64,000 nt of DNA. Source: Saccharum officinarum. Lineage: Eukaryota > Streptophyta > Magnoliopsida > Poales > Poaceae. The first letter of the stretch is position 1; each line of letters starts with the position of its first letter. The notes under the pieces are model-generated. The model saw only the letters and a list, made by a program, of their open reading frames with translations, was not told the origin of the DNA and did not search any database. The DNA lies in contig CM036188.1 in the NCBI GenBank assembly GCA_020631735.1, forward strand, positions 16,410,214 through 16,474,213. The letters are read 5' to 3'. This document shows positions 34,280 through 47,739 of the stretch, in pieces. A program made the translations under genes and the position numbers.

Positions 34280-37012
34280 TAACACCCGTGTTTTTGTATC
34301 ATGATAAAAACCACTAAAAATTTGAACTTTTTAAAACTTTACAACAAATTAAAACTTGACTATCTATTTTCCGCAAAACCATTTTAAAAATCTATTTCCA
34401 AAACCCTGCGTCAAAATTCACCATATGCATTTAATATAGAACACTGAATTATTTGCTTGATTGCTTGAGTGCCTGAGTGCTCGCTTGAAATGCTCGATTG
34501 CTTGATTGCATGATTGATTGCTTTTCTGGAATTTATCTGCGGCACCAAAATAACTCCCTTAAATTCTCAATTATTTAAAACCTTTTCTTTATATTATAGA
34601 AATAGATAATGCATCATAAGTATAAACAATAAGTAGTAGTACCTCATGACGTGGCACTTTCCCCTCCCATCCTGTTAGTAGCTAATACACACATCATGTA
34701 TATGTGTATATATATACATGCTTTGTTATACGTACATACACTCTATACACCCATGACTAATTTCTCCCCCAATTACATACTAGCTAATTTCCTTGGCCAT
34801 GAGATACCTAGAGTACATGCACCGTATATATAAATATATATATTTTTATCTTGTGCCTTTCCTAATTACTTATGAAGTAATAACTATACACACGTGTATA
34901 TACATAACCATACAAAGATACCACTTATACACATACACACGGGTACATTGCTTAGTTAAAAAATAATAATAATGAAATAGAAATAGGAAAGACCAACTGT
35001 GTGCGTTCTCCTCCCCTGCCGATTTGGACTGGCCACCTCTCTCCCGGCACCACACCACATGAACCGCGTGCGTCGTTCTTCTTTCCCGGAGATGCAGCAA
35101 CAGCACGCACAGCACAGACTGCTAGCGCACGCGTATGCGTGTGGAGGAGGAAGCGCAGCTGCTGCCTACCATGCACTGTGGCGCTGCAACGGGTGCCGGT
35201 AAAAATCTCGATACCCGGTCTTGTCTCCTGCATGCAGCCGAGATTTTCGTCGACAGCTATCACAACACAGCAGCGAGCAGCAGAAGCACGAGTGTGCTGC
35301 AGCTACGGGCCACCATCACACCCGTGCACGTCGAGCTTGTCGTGAAGCCTGTGCCAACCACCGTGTGGACGACGCATGGATGCCGGCCTGCCGCCTTTGC
35401 CGGAAAATATCACCGCGGCAAGCAAAAATCTTCATTGCTCCTCAGATATTTTCCGATAGAGCACCGCCATGCCTCGGCTATAAAATCCGACGGGGTTGCC
35501 GCTGCTCCTCACTCCCTGAGCCCGGGCGCAGCACGCTGGGAAGCTCGGCAACACAACAGCGGCTTACAAAGACGACGTCGGACGGAGAACTCCAGAGCGC
35601 TCGCGCCGTGAGCCACTACAACGGTGGGACTCCACGCCGCCGGACCTGCTTCTGGACCTCACCGTCTTGCCCTTGGATGCTCGGGACGTCGCGGTCGAGG
35701 TCGCTGCGCTCGCCGAAGTACGTCGTGGACTGCCGAGCACCACCAGCGCCGCCGCTTGATTCCACCGCCGTGCTGCTCCCTCCATCTCTCCTCTGCTCTG
35801 CTCCCTCCGGCATCCTCTACTCTCTCTGTCCCTCACTTGGTTTCAACCGCCAGCAAGGAGCTGGGGGACGTGCAGCAAAGGATTGGGAATGGCTGAGGAC
35901 GCCGCCGACTGAGTCCTTCAGGGCTGCTGCCTGCTGGTGGCCACGCCACGTGAGTCAATGAGAGCACGACATCCCTCCCCTTGGCCCCACACGGCAGTGA
36001 CCCTTCTCCTTCCCCCTCCTCTGTGTGGACATGGTCCAATAGAATACAGAGTTAAGAAAGGGGTCTACCAGATCGGCTCTTGGGCACAGTGCGCCAGCCA
36101 GGCCTGACCCGCACGTCGGCCCGCTGGAAATTTGCTAGGGGTCGGAAACGTACACGGGAGGCTAAACGGTAAGCCAATAAATTTCAGAAAAATTCCTAAT
36201 AAATTTTTAAATTAACTAGAGTAGTTCTAGATCGTATTTATATATAGTTTCCACCTATATTGCATAGATAAAAATAGTAGAATTAATTTACATGCATTAT
36301 TTCATACTCGTTTAAGCGGTAGACTTAAATAATTTATATCTTGCACATTTTAATTCCAAATTGCATAATTCCTTCACCATAAATCATCTAAAATAAACCC
36401 TAATTAATCACACACTAAACCCTAATTAATTGTGCCCATTTAAACTCTAGATATGTTTGCTTTTTATTGCTTCATAATAACCCGTAGAAACTCTACCCTA
36501 TGGACTAAATCCCTTCATCCAAACCTTACTTTAAATTGACATAATAATGATAACCTTAGATAGCAACTCATCACCTAATAGGACTAACCCATCTAGGATC
36601 ATCGTTTCCTTCACTTTGGTTGCCCATGCTTATTTTACTACGCAAGGATAGGACATCTGGAGCACACTCGAAGACGGATCCGTACGACTACACGAAGGAG
36701 TTACACTAGGACTACGACGACCGGGTTATAGGAATACGCTTAAGGAATAAGTCTAGGGTTATGTCCGCACTCCAAGTTGCCTGTAGGAATGGAGCCACGT
36801 TGTTATAGGACCGCTGTCTTAGCTCTTTGATATACAATGTAAGGCTAGTGGCCCAAGCTATGCAACCCGAACCATGTAATATATTTCTCTATTAGCAATA
36901 AAAGTATAGTTTTTGATATCAATCTTGTTCGAATTGTGCGTATCAGCTACTGATCCAGGGACTGATACATGATGCACAGTGGACCCTAAGTTGGGGGCCC
37001 GACAATAAGCAA
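34280..37012 (+). mobile_element. Probable lone LTR of a further LTR retrotransposon
   Basis: The segment starts TGTAACACCCG, like the sense-strand start of the element B LTR (TGTAACACCC), and ends GGGGGCCCGACA, giving TG...CA borders over 2733 bp. Its make-up also matches a Tekay-type LTR: AT-rich ends, a TATAAAA at 35479-35485, and a GC-rich block (about 35000-36000). No target duplication flanks it, and element C pol begins at once at 37013. It is therefore not a clean solo LTR; a deletion or inter-element recombination probably removed its internal region and part of C. The open frames within 35001-35961 are read as LTR sequence. Confidence 0.5.
35479..35485 (+). promoter_or_regulatory. 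TATA box in the lone LTR
   Basis: TATAAAA lies on the plus strand ahead of a GC-rich stretch, matching the layout of the element B LTR in the opposite orientation. It supports a plus-strand LTR reading. Confidence 0.45.
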
Positions 37013-40000
37013 CTTCTCCACGTCTAGCAACAACTTTAAATGGCCCAACATACCTTGGTGCTAATTTACCTTTCATGTTAAACCTCTTCACACTTCTCAT
37101 TGGTGACACCTTCAAATAGACATAATCACCTACCTCAAAAACTAAATCTCTTCTCCTATTGTCAGCATAACTTTTCTGACGAGATTGTGCCACTCTCAAA
37201 TTCTCACGAATCACCCGCACTTGATCTTCTGCATTTCTAAGAACATCTATACCAAACACCTGAGACTCACCTGTCTGATCCCAAAACAATGGAGTTCTAC
37301 ACTTACGTCCATACAAAGCCTCAAACGGTGTCATCTTAAGACTCTGTTGATAACTGTTGTTGTAAGAGAATTCTGCATAAGGCAAACTCTTATCCCAACT
37401 GGTTCCATATTGCAATGCACAAGCTCTCAACATATCCCCTAATACCTGGTTGGTCCTTTCAGTCCGCCCATCTATCTATGGATGATATGCCGTACTAAAA
37501 TTCAACTTTGTTCCCAGAGATTCATGCACAGCTTTCCAAAAGTGTGACATGAACTGAGATCCTCGATCAGATACAATCTTCTTTGGAACTCCATGCAAAC
37601 ATACTATCCTCTCCATATACAACTCTGCCAATTTTGGTCCATGGTAGGTAGTCTTAACTAGTATAAAATGAGCAACTTTAGTTAACCGATCTACTATCAC
37701 CCAAATAGAATCATAACCTCTCTGAGTACGTGGTAACCCTACTATAAAGTCCATACCAACTTCCTCCCACTTCCATTCAGGAATCTTCATTGGTTGCAAC
37801 ATTCCAGCATCTCTCTAATGCTCAGCTTTCACCCTTTGACAAGTATCACACAATGCCACATACTCAGCCACATCTCGTTTCAATCCAACCCACCAATATT
37901 TCTGTTTGAGATCCAAATACATCTTAGTACTACCAGGATGAATAGAATAAGCTGACTCATGAGCTTCACGAAGAATTGCCTATCTAACAGATTGATCCTC
38001 AGGTACACACAGCCTCTTTCCAAACCACAAAATCCCATTATCATCCATTCGAAATCCTGTTGACTTACCAATCACTATATCTTCTGCTATCTTCTTTAGT
38101 TTCTCATCCTTCAACTGACCCTTGTAAATTTCTTGCTCTAAGGTAGGTTCTATCACTAATTCCATTGTATTAGTAACAATTCCCAAATTCAAATATTCAA
38201 ATTCAGCACATAACTCACTAGTCATGGACAATGTTCGTATCTCATTGGAATAACTTTTCCTGCTAAGAGCATCAGCTACTACATTGGCCTTACCAGGATG
38301 ATAGTGTATCTCGATATCATAATCCTTAATCAACTCTGACCATCTACGTTGCCTCAGATTCAGATCAGACTGAGTGAAAATATACTTCAAACTCTTATGA
38401 TCGGTGTATATATCACTCTTATGCCCAATCAAATAGTGTCTCCAAATATTCAAAGCATGAACTACAACTACTAACTCCAAATCATGCGTAGGATAATGCA
38501 ACTCATGCTTTCTCAACTGTCTAGATGTATAAGCAACAACTCTGCCTTCTTGCATAAGAACACGTCCCAAACCTTGATGAGAAGCATCACAATAAATAGA
38601 AAACTTCTTACTCAAATCTGGCAATACCAAAACTGGCGTTGTAGTCAATCTCTTCTTCAATTCTTCAAAACTAGCTTGGCATTTATCAGACCACACAAAC
38701 TTGGCATTCTTCTCTAACAGGGATGTCATAGGTTTAGCAAGTTTAGAAAACCCTTCAATGAACCGTCTGTAATATCCTGCTAAACCCAAGAAACTACGAA
38801 TCTCGCTAACATCTGTAGGTGGTTTCCAATTCAATACATCCTTTACTTTTCCTGCATCCACTGATATTCGTCCATTAGAAACAATATGACCAAGGAAAGA
38901 AACTTCCTTCAACCAAAACTCACATTTACTTCGCTTAGCATACAATTTATGCTCTCTAAGTTTCTGCAATACCAACCTAAAATGTTTAGCATGCTCTTTC
39001 TCCGTCTTGGAAAATACCAGTATATCATCAATAAACACCACCACAAACTTATCCAGATATTCCATGAACACCTTATTCATCATGTACATAAAGTAGGCAG
39101 ATGCATTGGTCAAACCAAAAGACATAATAGTATACTCATACAACCCATACCTCATAGTAAAAGCTGTCTTTGGAATATCAGAGGCACGAATCTTCAACTG
39201 ATGATAACCAGAACGCAAATCAATCTTAGAGAACACACAAGCACCTCTCAACTGATCAAACAAATCATCAATTCTGGGCAAAGGGTACTTATTCTTGATA
39301 GTTACCTCATTCAGTGACCGATAATCAACACACATCCTCTGACCACCATCTTTATTATCAACAAAAATAACTGGTGCACCCCACGGTGAAGAACTAGGAC
39401 GAATAAAACCTTTATCTTGTAGTTCTTTAATTTGTTTCTTAAGTTCTTCTAATTCGTCTACTCCCATTATATGTGGTCGTTTGGCTATATGTGTAGTTCT
39501 AGGTAATAATTCAATAAGAAATTCAATGTCTCGGTCAGGTGGCATACCTGGCAAATCATCGGGAAAGACATCCGAAAACTCCTCAATAACTGAATTCTCT
39601 TTGATTGCATCTTCAAGCTGATTCACCAAAGCGGTTGGCTGCTTCTGCACTGCTACAACCACGTTGATTTTATCCCCATTAGGTGCAGTCACAACTACCA
39701 CTTTCTGCTGACACTGAATCTCTGCCTGATTTTGTTTCATCCAGTCCATACCCAAGATCACATTAATACTCGATGTCCTCAGCACTATAAGAGTTATTTT
39801 AAACTCTACCCCCCTTAAAATCATACTAACTGGAAGACAACGATTATTGGTTTGCATGGTACCTCTAGGTGAGTTTACTAAGAGGGGTTCTTTCATGACA
39901 AGCATGGGTATACTATGCATTTTAACAAAAATGTGGGAAATGAATGTATGAGATGCTCCAGAGTCAAAAAGAACGGTTGCAGGAGTGGAATGTACATTGA

Positions 40001-41129
40001 ACGTACCGATCATAACTTCTGGTGCCTCATGAGCAGTATCAGAAGACATGTGATTCATCCTTCCAGTACCGGATTGCCTCTGGTTTCTTTTCTGACTCTG
40101 AGGAGTCTGCTGGTTCTGCTTCTTAGGACAATGGTAAGACATATGCCCCTCTTTACCACAGACGTAGCATCTAGTAGGCGTGTTGGGAGCACTGTTCTTC
40201 ATTGGAGTGGCATTGGAATTTACAGTGCGAGGAGTCTGTTGTCCGTTCTGCTGATACTGTTGACGCTGCTGGTATGAAGGACGTTGCTCAGACTGATTAT
40301 TTTGCCAATTCTGAGACCACTTTTCATTTGGATTGCGATTCCACTGGCTAACTGGTCCTTGGAACTTCTGATGAAAGCCATGCTAAGAATTAGTACACTG
40401 ACGGTTATTGCTTCCTGAACTTTGTCCTTTCATCCTTCTCTTCCTATCCATCTCCCTGCGCTCATTATCAAGCACAATAGCTTTATTCACAAGCTCTTGA
40501 AAACTGGCATAGTTATTACCCTTCAACTACAAACGAAGATCATAATAAATCCCTTTTAAGAAAAGACACTGCCTATCTGTATCTTCCCTCACTTCATTAG
40601 GAGCATAGCGAGCCAACTGCGTGAACCTGTCATGATACTCACTAATGCTCATCTGTCCCATCCTGAGATTTCTGAATTCTTCCTGCTTCAACTCAATTAT
40701 ACCCTCAGAAGTATGACGGGCTCGAAAATCTCTAACAAACTCATTCCAAGTGATAGGAGGAGCATTGTTAGGACGTGCAGCTTGATATGACTCCCACCAA
40801 GTCTGAGCTGTCCCCTGTAACTGACCAGATGCATATAACACCTTTTCCATATCATTGCATTGAGCGATGTTCAACTGTTTCTCAACTGCTCTCACCCAGT
40901 CATCCGCCTCCAAAGGATCAGCAGCATGAGAGAACACTAGAGGGCGTCCCTTCAAAAATTCCCCACGTTTGTCTCTCACCTGAACAGGTAGTGGTCCTCC
41001 TGCAGGGGGATTGTTCTGCATGTGTTGCATGAACATCTGCATCATCTGATTCTGAGTATGCATAAGTTCCTCCATAGTAATAGGTGGGTTAGCACCTCCA
41101 CAACCCCTACCATGGCCTCTGCCTGACAT
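37013..41129 (-). pseudogene. gag-pol: Element C gag-protease-pol polyprotein relic
   Basis: Gag starts at 41129 (MSGRGHGRG). A Retrotrans_gag domain covers about 40930-40560. A CCHC zinc knuckle ([14 protein letters not shown]) lies near 40165. The protease active site is FDSGASHTF near 39980. RT has FIDDILVF near 39030, then RNase H and the integrase zinc finger and core follow. Stops fall at 40527-40529, 40383-40385, 37980-37982, 37815-37817 and 37476-37478. At 37980, 37815 and 37476 element B has CAG at the aligned codon. For the two gag stops, B has no counterpart and Gln is inferred from context. The reading is otherwise nearly free of frameshifts. The last integrase/GPY part is cut at 37013, with 15 foreign codons and more beyond. 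Confidence 0.92.
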
Positions 41130-41831
41130 CTGTTTTCAAAATACAGAAAATAAAGTTTAGTATTATCCAAGATGATGTATTCAACAGATAAGCAAAATTT
41201 GATTTCTCTGGGCGAATTCCAATTTCAGCAACTCAGTAAAACTGCCATATCTCGAGTTACAGACGTCTAATTCAGATGATCTTTACATGGTTGGAAAGCA
41301 TACAAAATTATCTACAACTTTTATTCACAACACTTTTTCTGATTCTGTCAATAAATTAGTCAAAAACTGAACTTAACCGAAACTGTTTCAGAATTCCAGA
41401 CTGCGCAGTGACCCTAACTTGGAACAGATATATCTCTTAGCTCATAATAAATAATAAGGTGATTCTTGTGGGGTTGGAAAGGTACAGAAGTCTAATTATT
41501 CCTAGTAAAATTTCTTAAATTTCTCACTAACGGATTTTAAGTTATTTCTAAAACATCCCAGACTGATCCAGAAATCAGTAAAGGACAGAACTAAGTTTAC
41601 CTCACACCCAACTAATATATTCTTGATCAAACTTAATATTATTAATCATGGAACTTGTAGGCATGTCTACAAAACTTCAGCACACATTACAAAGATACAA
41701 ATCACACATTATCATAATAACAATCCATCAATCACACAATTGTTCACACCACAAACTGACTCTCGAAACAACTAAACTCAAAATTGACTCGCAACTACTA
41801 TCGTTCTTATTACATAGGGATTTTCCTAATC

Positions 41832-42537
41832 CTAATTAAGCTTCTCATAAATCTTGGGACAGCCTAACTCCGCCCTTAATTGGTCGATCTCCTTATAAGC
41901 TTGCTCCTTAAGTTCTTTTTCCTTTAGCAACTCATCGTTCAAATCCACCTTATGGAGAGCCAATTCACGAACCAGTCCCACTGTAGCTTGTAGGGTCAAG
42001 GATGAATCATCTGCAAGCGTCACGGTCCAGACACCCTTGTCATGTAAGAAACAAGGAAAATGCCGGAGTGCACCCTGTAATGTCTTGTCCGACCGTAGAC
42101 CATGGTAGTAAACAAACGCATTGTAGGCGACATCCTCCATGCTTGTTTCTACGGTTGCCCGGCTCACTCGGGTAATGAACTTTGACTCCACCTTAGACTC
42201 CTTAGTAGTAGGATCCCTTGTCTTGACCCACAGCTCAGTCTCCCAATAGGAATCCATCCATGGATGACTATACTCCGTACTGCGATACTCCAACGTAGCT
42301 TCCCAATCGTAGTAGTAGTTGTCCAAGGTTCTTGTCAGCATGTCATGGAAGAAAGCATCAGCTTTAGGAACCATGATCTAAAACTTCATGGTCCACCCCA
42401 TAACTAAATCCTCCATTGGTGTGTCACCAACTCTTGATTCAGCATCAGATAGCTCTTGGTCACCATCTTCATAGGGCTCCTAGGTTTTGAAACGGGCAAT
42501 GTACTGTGCAGCTGACAGACGGGGATGAGGAGGCATC
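41832..42537 (-). pseudogene. Element C ORF0 relic
   Basis: This is a diverged copy of the 234-codon ORF0 of element B, in the same place between primer site and gag. The frame from 42374 to 41832 is open for 180 codons, but TAG stops occur at 42378-42380 (His in B) and 42480-42482 (CAG in B). The C-terminal coiled-coil segment is retained. Many replacements against B look conservative. Its presence in two separate copies shows ORF0 belongs to the family rather than being a chance open frame. Confidence 0.8.
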
Positions 42538-42709
42538 TACAAGATTTAGACATAGATTAGATAGAATCAATGTATTTTCGCAATAGAATAAGGTAGAGAA
42601 AGCATAAAAATTTAGAAATTAATAAGGTGAAAGGAATAAACATGAAATAAGTGAAACTTGGATGCTAATAACGGCCACTCTAACTAGGCTTGCTTCCTAC
42701 AGTCAACAC

Positions 42710-42722
42710 GGCTCCGATACTA
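42710..42722 (-). promoter_or_regulatory. Primer-binding site of element C
   Basis: On the minus strand this reads TAGTATCGGAGCC, next to the LTR edge at 42726. It is the counterpart of 20822-20834 with one changed base. Confidence 0.7.
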
Positions 42723-42725
42723 ATC

Positions 42726-44798
42726 TGTCACACCTATTTTTAAGGATAAAAATAGGATGCATAAAGTACTCATGTGCGCCCTAGGACATGATCGCACACA
42801 CAAGTAGACAAATTACATAGTATCATCATAATGCTTATTACATAGCGAATAAATATTTAAGACATAGTCTTGAACGATAAATAATAATGTCTAATAGTAG
42901 ATCTCCAGCGGAAACTCCAAACACAGGGACACGGTTGACTGGTTGACACCAAGACTAGTACTCATTACGATAATCTTCCTCATAATCTTCATCTGTTATG
43001 GTGGAAATAGCAAGGGTGAGTCCATGTCGAACTCAACAAGTACAACACAAGGTTCATGAAGCACAAAAAGGCTAGACACTGTTTAACTGCGTTTAGCTTT
43101 TATTTATCATGTATTTAGCAATTGAGTAGCATCAAAGTAATCCACTTCCCCTTAATGAACCAATGATCAATTGTAATAAGAATAATGAATAGCATTAACA
43201 TGAGCATAATAATAACAACAGTAATTAAGCATGATATATCAGTTATGATCAACTATTCCGTAAGAATCCCCAAGGCCGCTCGTATCCATGAGCACGACTA
43301 GTATACCAGTTTTTAACTCTGCGCAGAGGTGTACACTTTCACTGTGAGTCATAATTGCCAAATGTATGGGTTCATGACTCCCCAAAACACCGGAAATCAT
43401 ATAAAGCCACTTAGAGATTCGTCTAACAAGTTAGGGCCATTAGATTCACTCGGCAGGCAGATGTAGAACCCACCTTCCCAGTGGCACAACAACTGTAGCC
43501 TATACACACTAAGGACAGGGGCTCGCCCTACACCCAACGTGGCAAGCCATTCTTATGCCATTTAAGGTAACCACTAACAAGCTAGAAAAAGGTCCTTTAA
43601 GCAACTAAAGCTAGAGCCATATAGCCCTCACAGCTGTACTGTATATCCCGGTTATCACTTACAGATAAGTCCTTATGGAGAGTTACTAGAGCAACAACAA
43701 TCAACACAACATAATGCTCTAGTCCCCTTTGTTAACAATAATAAAATCATCTTAATGGTTGATTGCTTAACCCATTAAACAAATTACAAGATCATTGTTC
43801 ACAATTCAGAACTAGCAATAACTACCCAAATGCATAGCCTGTAGGTAACAAGGAATCAGGGTATCAATCACTAAGTAATTATCTCTAAGGTTGCCAAGGA
43901 AAGCACATGCACATGTATGATAATTTCAGTGAATAGGTAACAAGGATAGTCCTGTGTTATACTTGCCTTGCTCAAAACTCTCTAGATGATACTACTGATC
44001 TAGCTCAAAGTAATACTCCTGATCGTCCAGAAACTGCTCACCTTCTATACTCGATCATCAATCAACAACATACATGCATCCAATCAAACATACACGAAAC
44101 AAACAAAGAAATATAATTAGAACAGTACAACAACAGTAACAAAACAGTAATAAAAGTTTATAAAACTCTTCTACACGTTCCTAGGATCACACAGACGTAA
44201 AGATCACCAAATTCGGAGTTAAAACGTGAAAGTTATGAATTTTCTAAGATTTCCTATAGATAAATAAATACTTAATTATAAACTCGAAAATTAAATTGTC
44301 CAAACTGACTGTACAACTATACTAACTTGTAAAGCTCGCAAATACGAACCTAACGCAACTTGAATGGATCAAATTGGAGTTAAATCAAAGATTTTATGAC
44401 CAAAACAATCCTAGTGGCAAAACTGTAAATATCTGAAAACGTATTTGATTTACCGCAAGAGAATACGCTTTCAAAACTCAGAAACGTAATTCGGGAATTA
44501 CGCTTAGGACGCGGGTTATATTAGGAAAAAGGCCAGGGCTCTTTAGAAAAAACTACCCGCGAAGGGTAAGTTCTAATCTCGGCCATTGATCACGAAACCG
44601 ACGGCCCATGTTCATCCCAGAGGAAACCGGCGGCGCTACCGCCGTCCCGCCCCAACCCCAGCGGCGCCATGGCCGGCGGCTCGCCGGAGATGCCAAACTC
44701 GATCTAATACTTCACCAAAAGACACGCGGATGGTACCAATCGAATGAGGAGCTTAATGCGATCTCACCTAGGGGCTTCAAAGCGATCAATCACAGAAC
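42726..44798 (-). repeat. Partial LTR of element C, cut by the assembly gap
   Basis: It starts TGTCACACC and is collinear with the element B LTR for about 2.07 kb, with frequent substitutions and indels. It ends at the N gap inside the GC-rich block, so the rest of this LTR is unassembled or lost. Confidence 0.92.
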
Positions 44799-44898
44799 NN
44801 NNNNNNNNNNNNNNNNNNNNNNNNNNNNNNNNNNNNNNNNNNNNNNNNNNNNNNNNNNNNNNNNNNNNNNNNNNNNNNNNNNNNNNNNNNNNNNNNNN
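44799..44898. other. Assembly gap (100 N)
   Basis: Exactly 100 N separate element C LTR sequence from the right arm of the inverted repeat. A round 100 is the usual placeholder for a gap of unknown size, so adjacency and orientation across it are not established. Translations spanning it are meaningless. Confidence 0.99.
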
Positions 44899-46059
44899 TG
44901 GTTATTTATGCATGTATCTGAGCAAATAGATGACTTGTTGGTTTGTTTAAATTTCCTAAAACAATTTGCATGAATCTTGTGATCCATTTTGTCATTTCAT
45001 TTTTAATTATTTGGATCAACTACACCCCTTCTTTTCCACTCACACTATGTCAAAACTGCAAAAAGAAGAAAAATTTAAATAAGTGCCTCTATTATCGATG
45101 ATTTTGACGCGATAGCCTTAGGACGCCTACCTACTTAAATGATTTTCAGAGGCAGGCATTTTCCTGGAGGCCCCTAACCATTTGTGGAGGCAGTCCGTAG
45201 TTGTGCCCACCTCCATTAAACAGAGTGCCTATCTCATTCCTAAATTCTTTTTTCTAGTAGTGATTGGATAATTTTCTACCTGTGTTTTCATCAATACTAA
45301 GGCACATCAATTTTCTTTGTTAAACTAAGTTTATAATTAAATAACATGACATTAAATAGCTATAATCAATGTAAACTACAATAGTATGTGGATAAACCCA
45401 ATCGACACCTACATGTTGATGATTAATGAATTTTGATTTGGTACATTCATGAAAGATAAAAAATGATTTTATTTATTTTAGTGATAATTTGACTTAAGTA
45501 ATCTGCCAGTAGAGATATATCTCAACTGGCTGTCATAGTCATAGGCCTATAGTTCTTTTTCTACTGACGTCTGTTCTTTACGAACCGTCAGTGGAAAAAT
45601 CCCTAGTATCGAGAAAAATCGTTTCTCTGCTAGTAGTGGTTTGGTTATCCGACATAGGTTAGTGGTTTGGTTGTTCCTCCTATATTTATCTTCTTTCCTA
45701 ATTTTGGTTGCAACTGTCGTATTTAATGAGATAACAACAGCCAAGACATTCTGGAAGTACATGAAGCTGTTTGCACAGCAAGCCATGAGTTAACAAAGGT
45801 TCATGGTTCACTGAAGGCCTTTCCTACAGTGAAACCAGGTTCCAGGAACTTTGTGTTTTGTAATAATGTAATGACCCCTTTCGCAATTTCCTCGGCAAAA
45901 GGTCACTCTTCTCTTAGGTGCACTGAGTCGTGCCTACTGAGTCATGACTCATATGGGTCTAGGCTGGGTCATCTTCCAGGATGGACACTCCTTGCTAAAT
46001 CAGTTTCCTAATTTCCACGATCCAGTCCCATTCGTTCATCAGCAATAAGTCGACGTGCA

Positions 46060-46215
46060 CCAGAGGTTATTGCTGAGCCTGTTATCATTCTCCAGCATCT
46101 ACAGGTGTATGAGATACTGATTCTTGGTCGCAGCAGGGATGCCATCGGCTTACTAAACACCTGTGCCAACTGATATTTTGGACTGCTGATAACTGCTTCC
46201 CTTATGCCTCCTATT
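46060..46215 (+). other. Protein-like segment, paralogue of 47740-47966, unrecognised
   Basis: The plus strand can be read as a peptide ending LLNTCAN-stop-YFGLLITASLMPPIPT. It aligns with the segment at 47740-47966 (SLNTLENLCFGLLVTAFLMPPIRT). One in-frame TGA interrupts it. The shared hydrophobic block followed by MPPI suggests two diverged copies of one exon, possibly of a membrane protein. The family was not recognised. Mirrored at about 1962-2117 on the minus strand. Confidence 0.4.
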
Positions 46216-47739
46216 CCCACATGAGGAAACAATAGAACAACTTCTTAAGTCTCACCATTCCTCTTCTTTTTCACCACATCATGCGTTGCATTGCTAGCGT
46301 TGGCTGTGCTGTGGAGAAACCAGTGCTCTTTTATAAAAGGCAGGCTAATAATGGTGTGGATCCTATGAATTATACACCCTATCTTTTGTACGACCGAAAA
46401 AATAAAGGCTTGGACACTGGACCTCTCTTGTGATCCTGTTAGAGTTAAAATATAAGAAATATCAATATCATTTCTTAAACGACCTATATTAGATAAGATC
46501 TGAAATATTGGGATTAATATAATGGAATGATTGGAATGCAAACACACCAACATCAGCCAAGAACTATCGGTCAAGAGCATAACGACTGGAAAAATCCAAC
46601 AAAGAAGGATAAAAAGTGATAGCATTTTCTTGTACAACCACACAAGGATATTATTACACTTGGCTTAGTGGGCTGACTAAATTGCTCATAGGCAATTGCA
46701 GTTGAGATTTAAAAAGAGTCCATATGCTAATACACTACATATATAATCTCTCTCTTATTGATTTCTACGACTCAATCCCTTACTTGTGCTCACAAACATA
46801 CATGAATTAGTTATATGGTTTCAAATATTTCTTGTTTAGATTTATCCATTGTCATTTTCTATTGGAATAAATATTTTGCATCTATGAACTTTCATTCTTG
46901 CTGTTGCCCTGAGATCCTGTTCTACAGTTTTCTGATCAACTTACGTGCACTAGCTTCAGTGTTGATCTCTTTGCATTGGCTCCTTGCTGTCTCACCATGT
47001 TACCATACCTACTTTAAATAAAAAATGTACACGACCTACATATATGCTTTCTATGTTTGCAAAGATGTGTCGAATCTGTATCATTCAATTACAAGGTTCT
47101 CTGCTTGAGTGCTGTATAGATTTGACAAGTTGTTTTATTTGCGTCGTTTTCTTACCATTATTGTCTAACATTAAAATCACCAATCCAATGCATATCTAGT
47201 GAATTCAGTTGTGTGGTTCACTGTGGCTCATGGTCCTGGTTTGAACCGCGAGAAAGGATACCCCAAACAAGGGTGAGTTAGTGGATCCTGTTCAAGAAGG
47301 TAAATGACTTATATTAACAAAATGAATGGGATAATTGTTGCATGATTCATCATATATTGAGTAGAAACATAATTACATCCAGGGCTCCATTATTGAGAAT
47401 ACATTTTCATTTCCTGAGAACCAGTCAGCAAATTACATGGAGTCATATTAAGCTCAATGGAATGGTGAGAGAAGGAAATTAGTTAAATATTTCCGTCGGA
47501 TTAATTATTTGATAGTTGAGGATGTTCAAAATGATAAGATTCGTGGCCACAGTTTGATATGGAATGGTCCTGATTCAAGAAAGGATTTGAATATTTCCAA
47601 AGAAACATTTCTTCTGTTCCTGACCAAATGAGATGCCTGCTTGGTTTTTCTGGGTTCCTGTTTCAATGTGTTGTTACTTGAGGATATTTCCTTACCAGCA
47701 CCACACGTCCACCAAACAGACACCAACTCCATGGCAAAT

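Larger units (their letters stand above)
37013..44798 (-). mobile_element. Element C: decayed, truncated Tekay-type chromovirus related to B
   Basis: On the minus strand the order is partial LTR (42726-44798, cut by the assembly gap), primer-binding site, ORF0 relic, spacer, gag, zinc knuckle, protease, RT, RNase H, and integrase, cut at 37013 within the post-integrase region. It is collinear with element B except that it retains the gag-protease segment B lacks. Many substitutions separate it from B, and no second LTR is present. It shows what the intact family looks like and carries several stops of one kind. Confidence 0.93.

Noticed and set aside
35001..35961. Long overlapping open frames including a 246-codon frame
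   Set aside because: GC-rich block of a probable LTR, open on both strands, without recognisable domains.
44608..44987. Open frames crossing 44799-44898
   Set aside because: They run through the N gap and so are artefacts.
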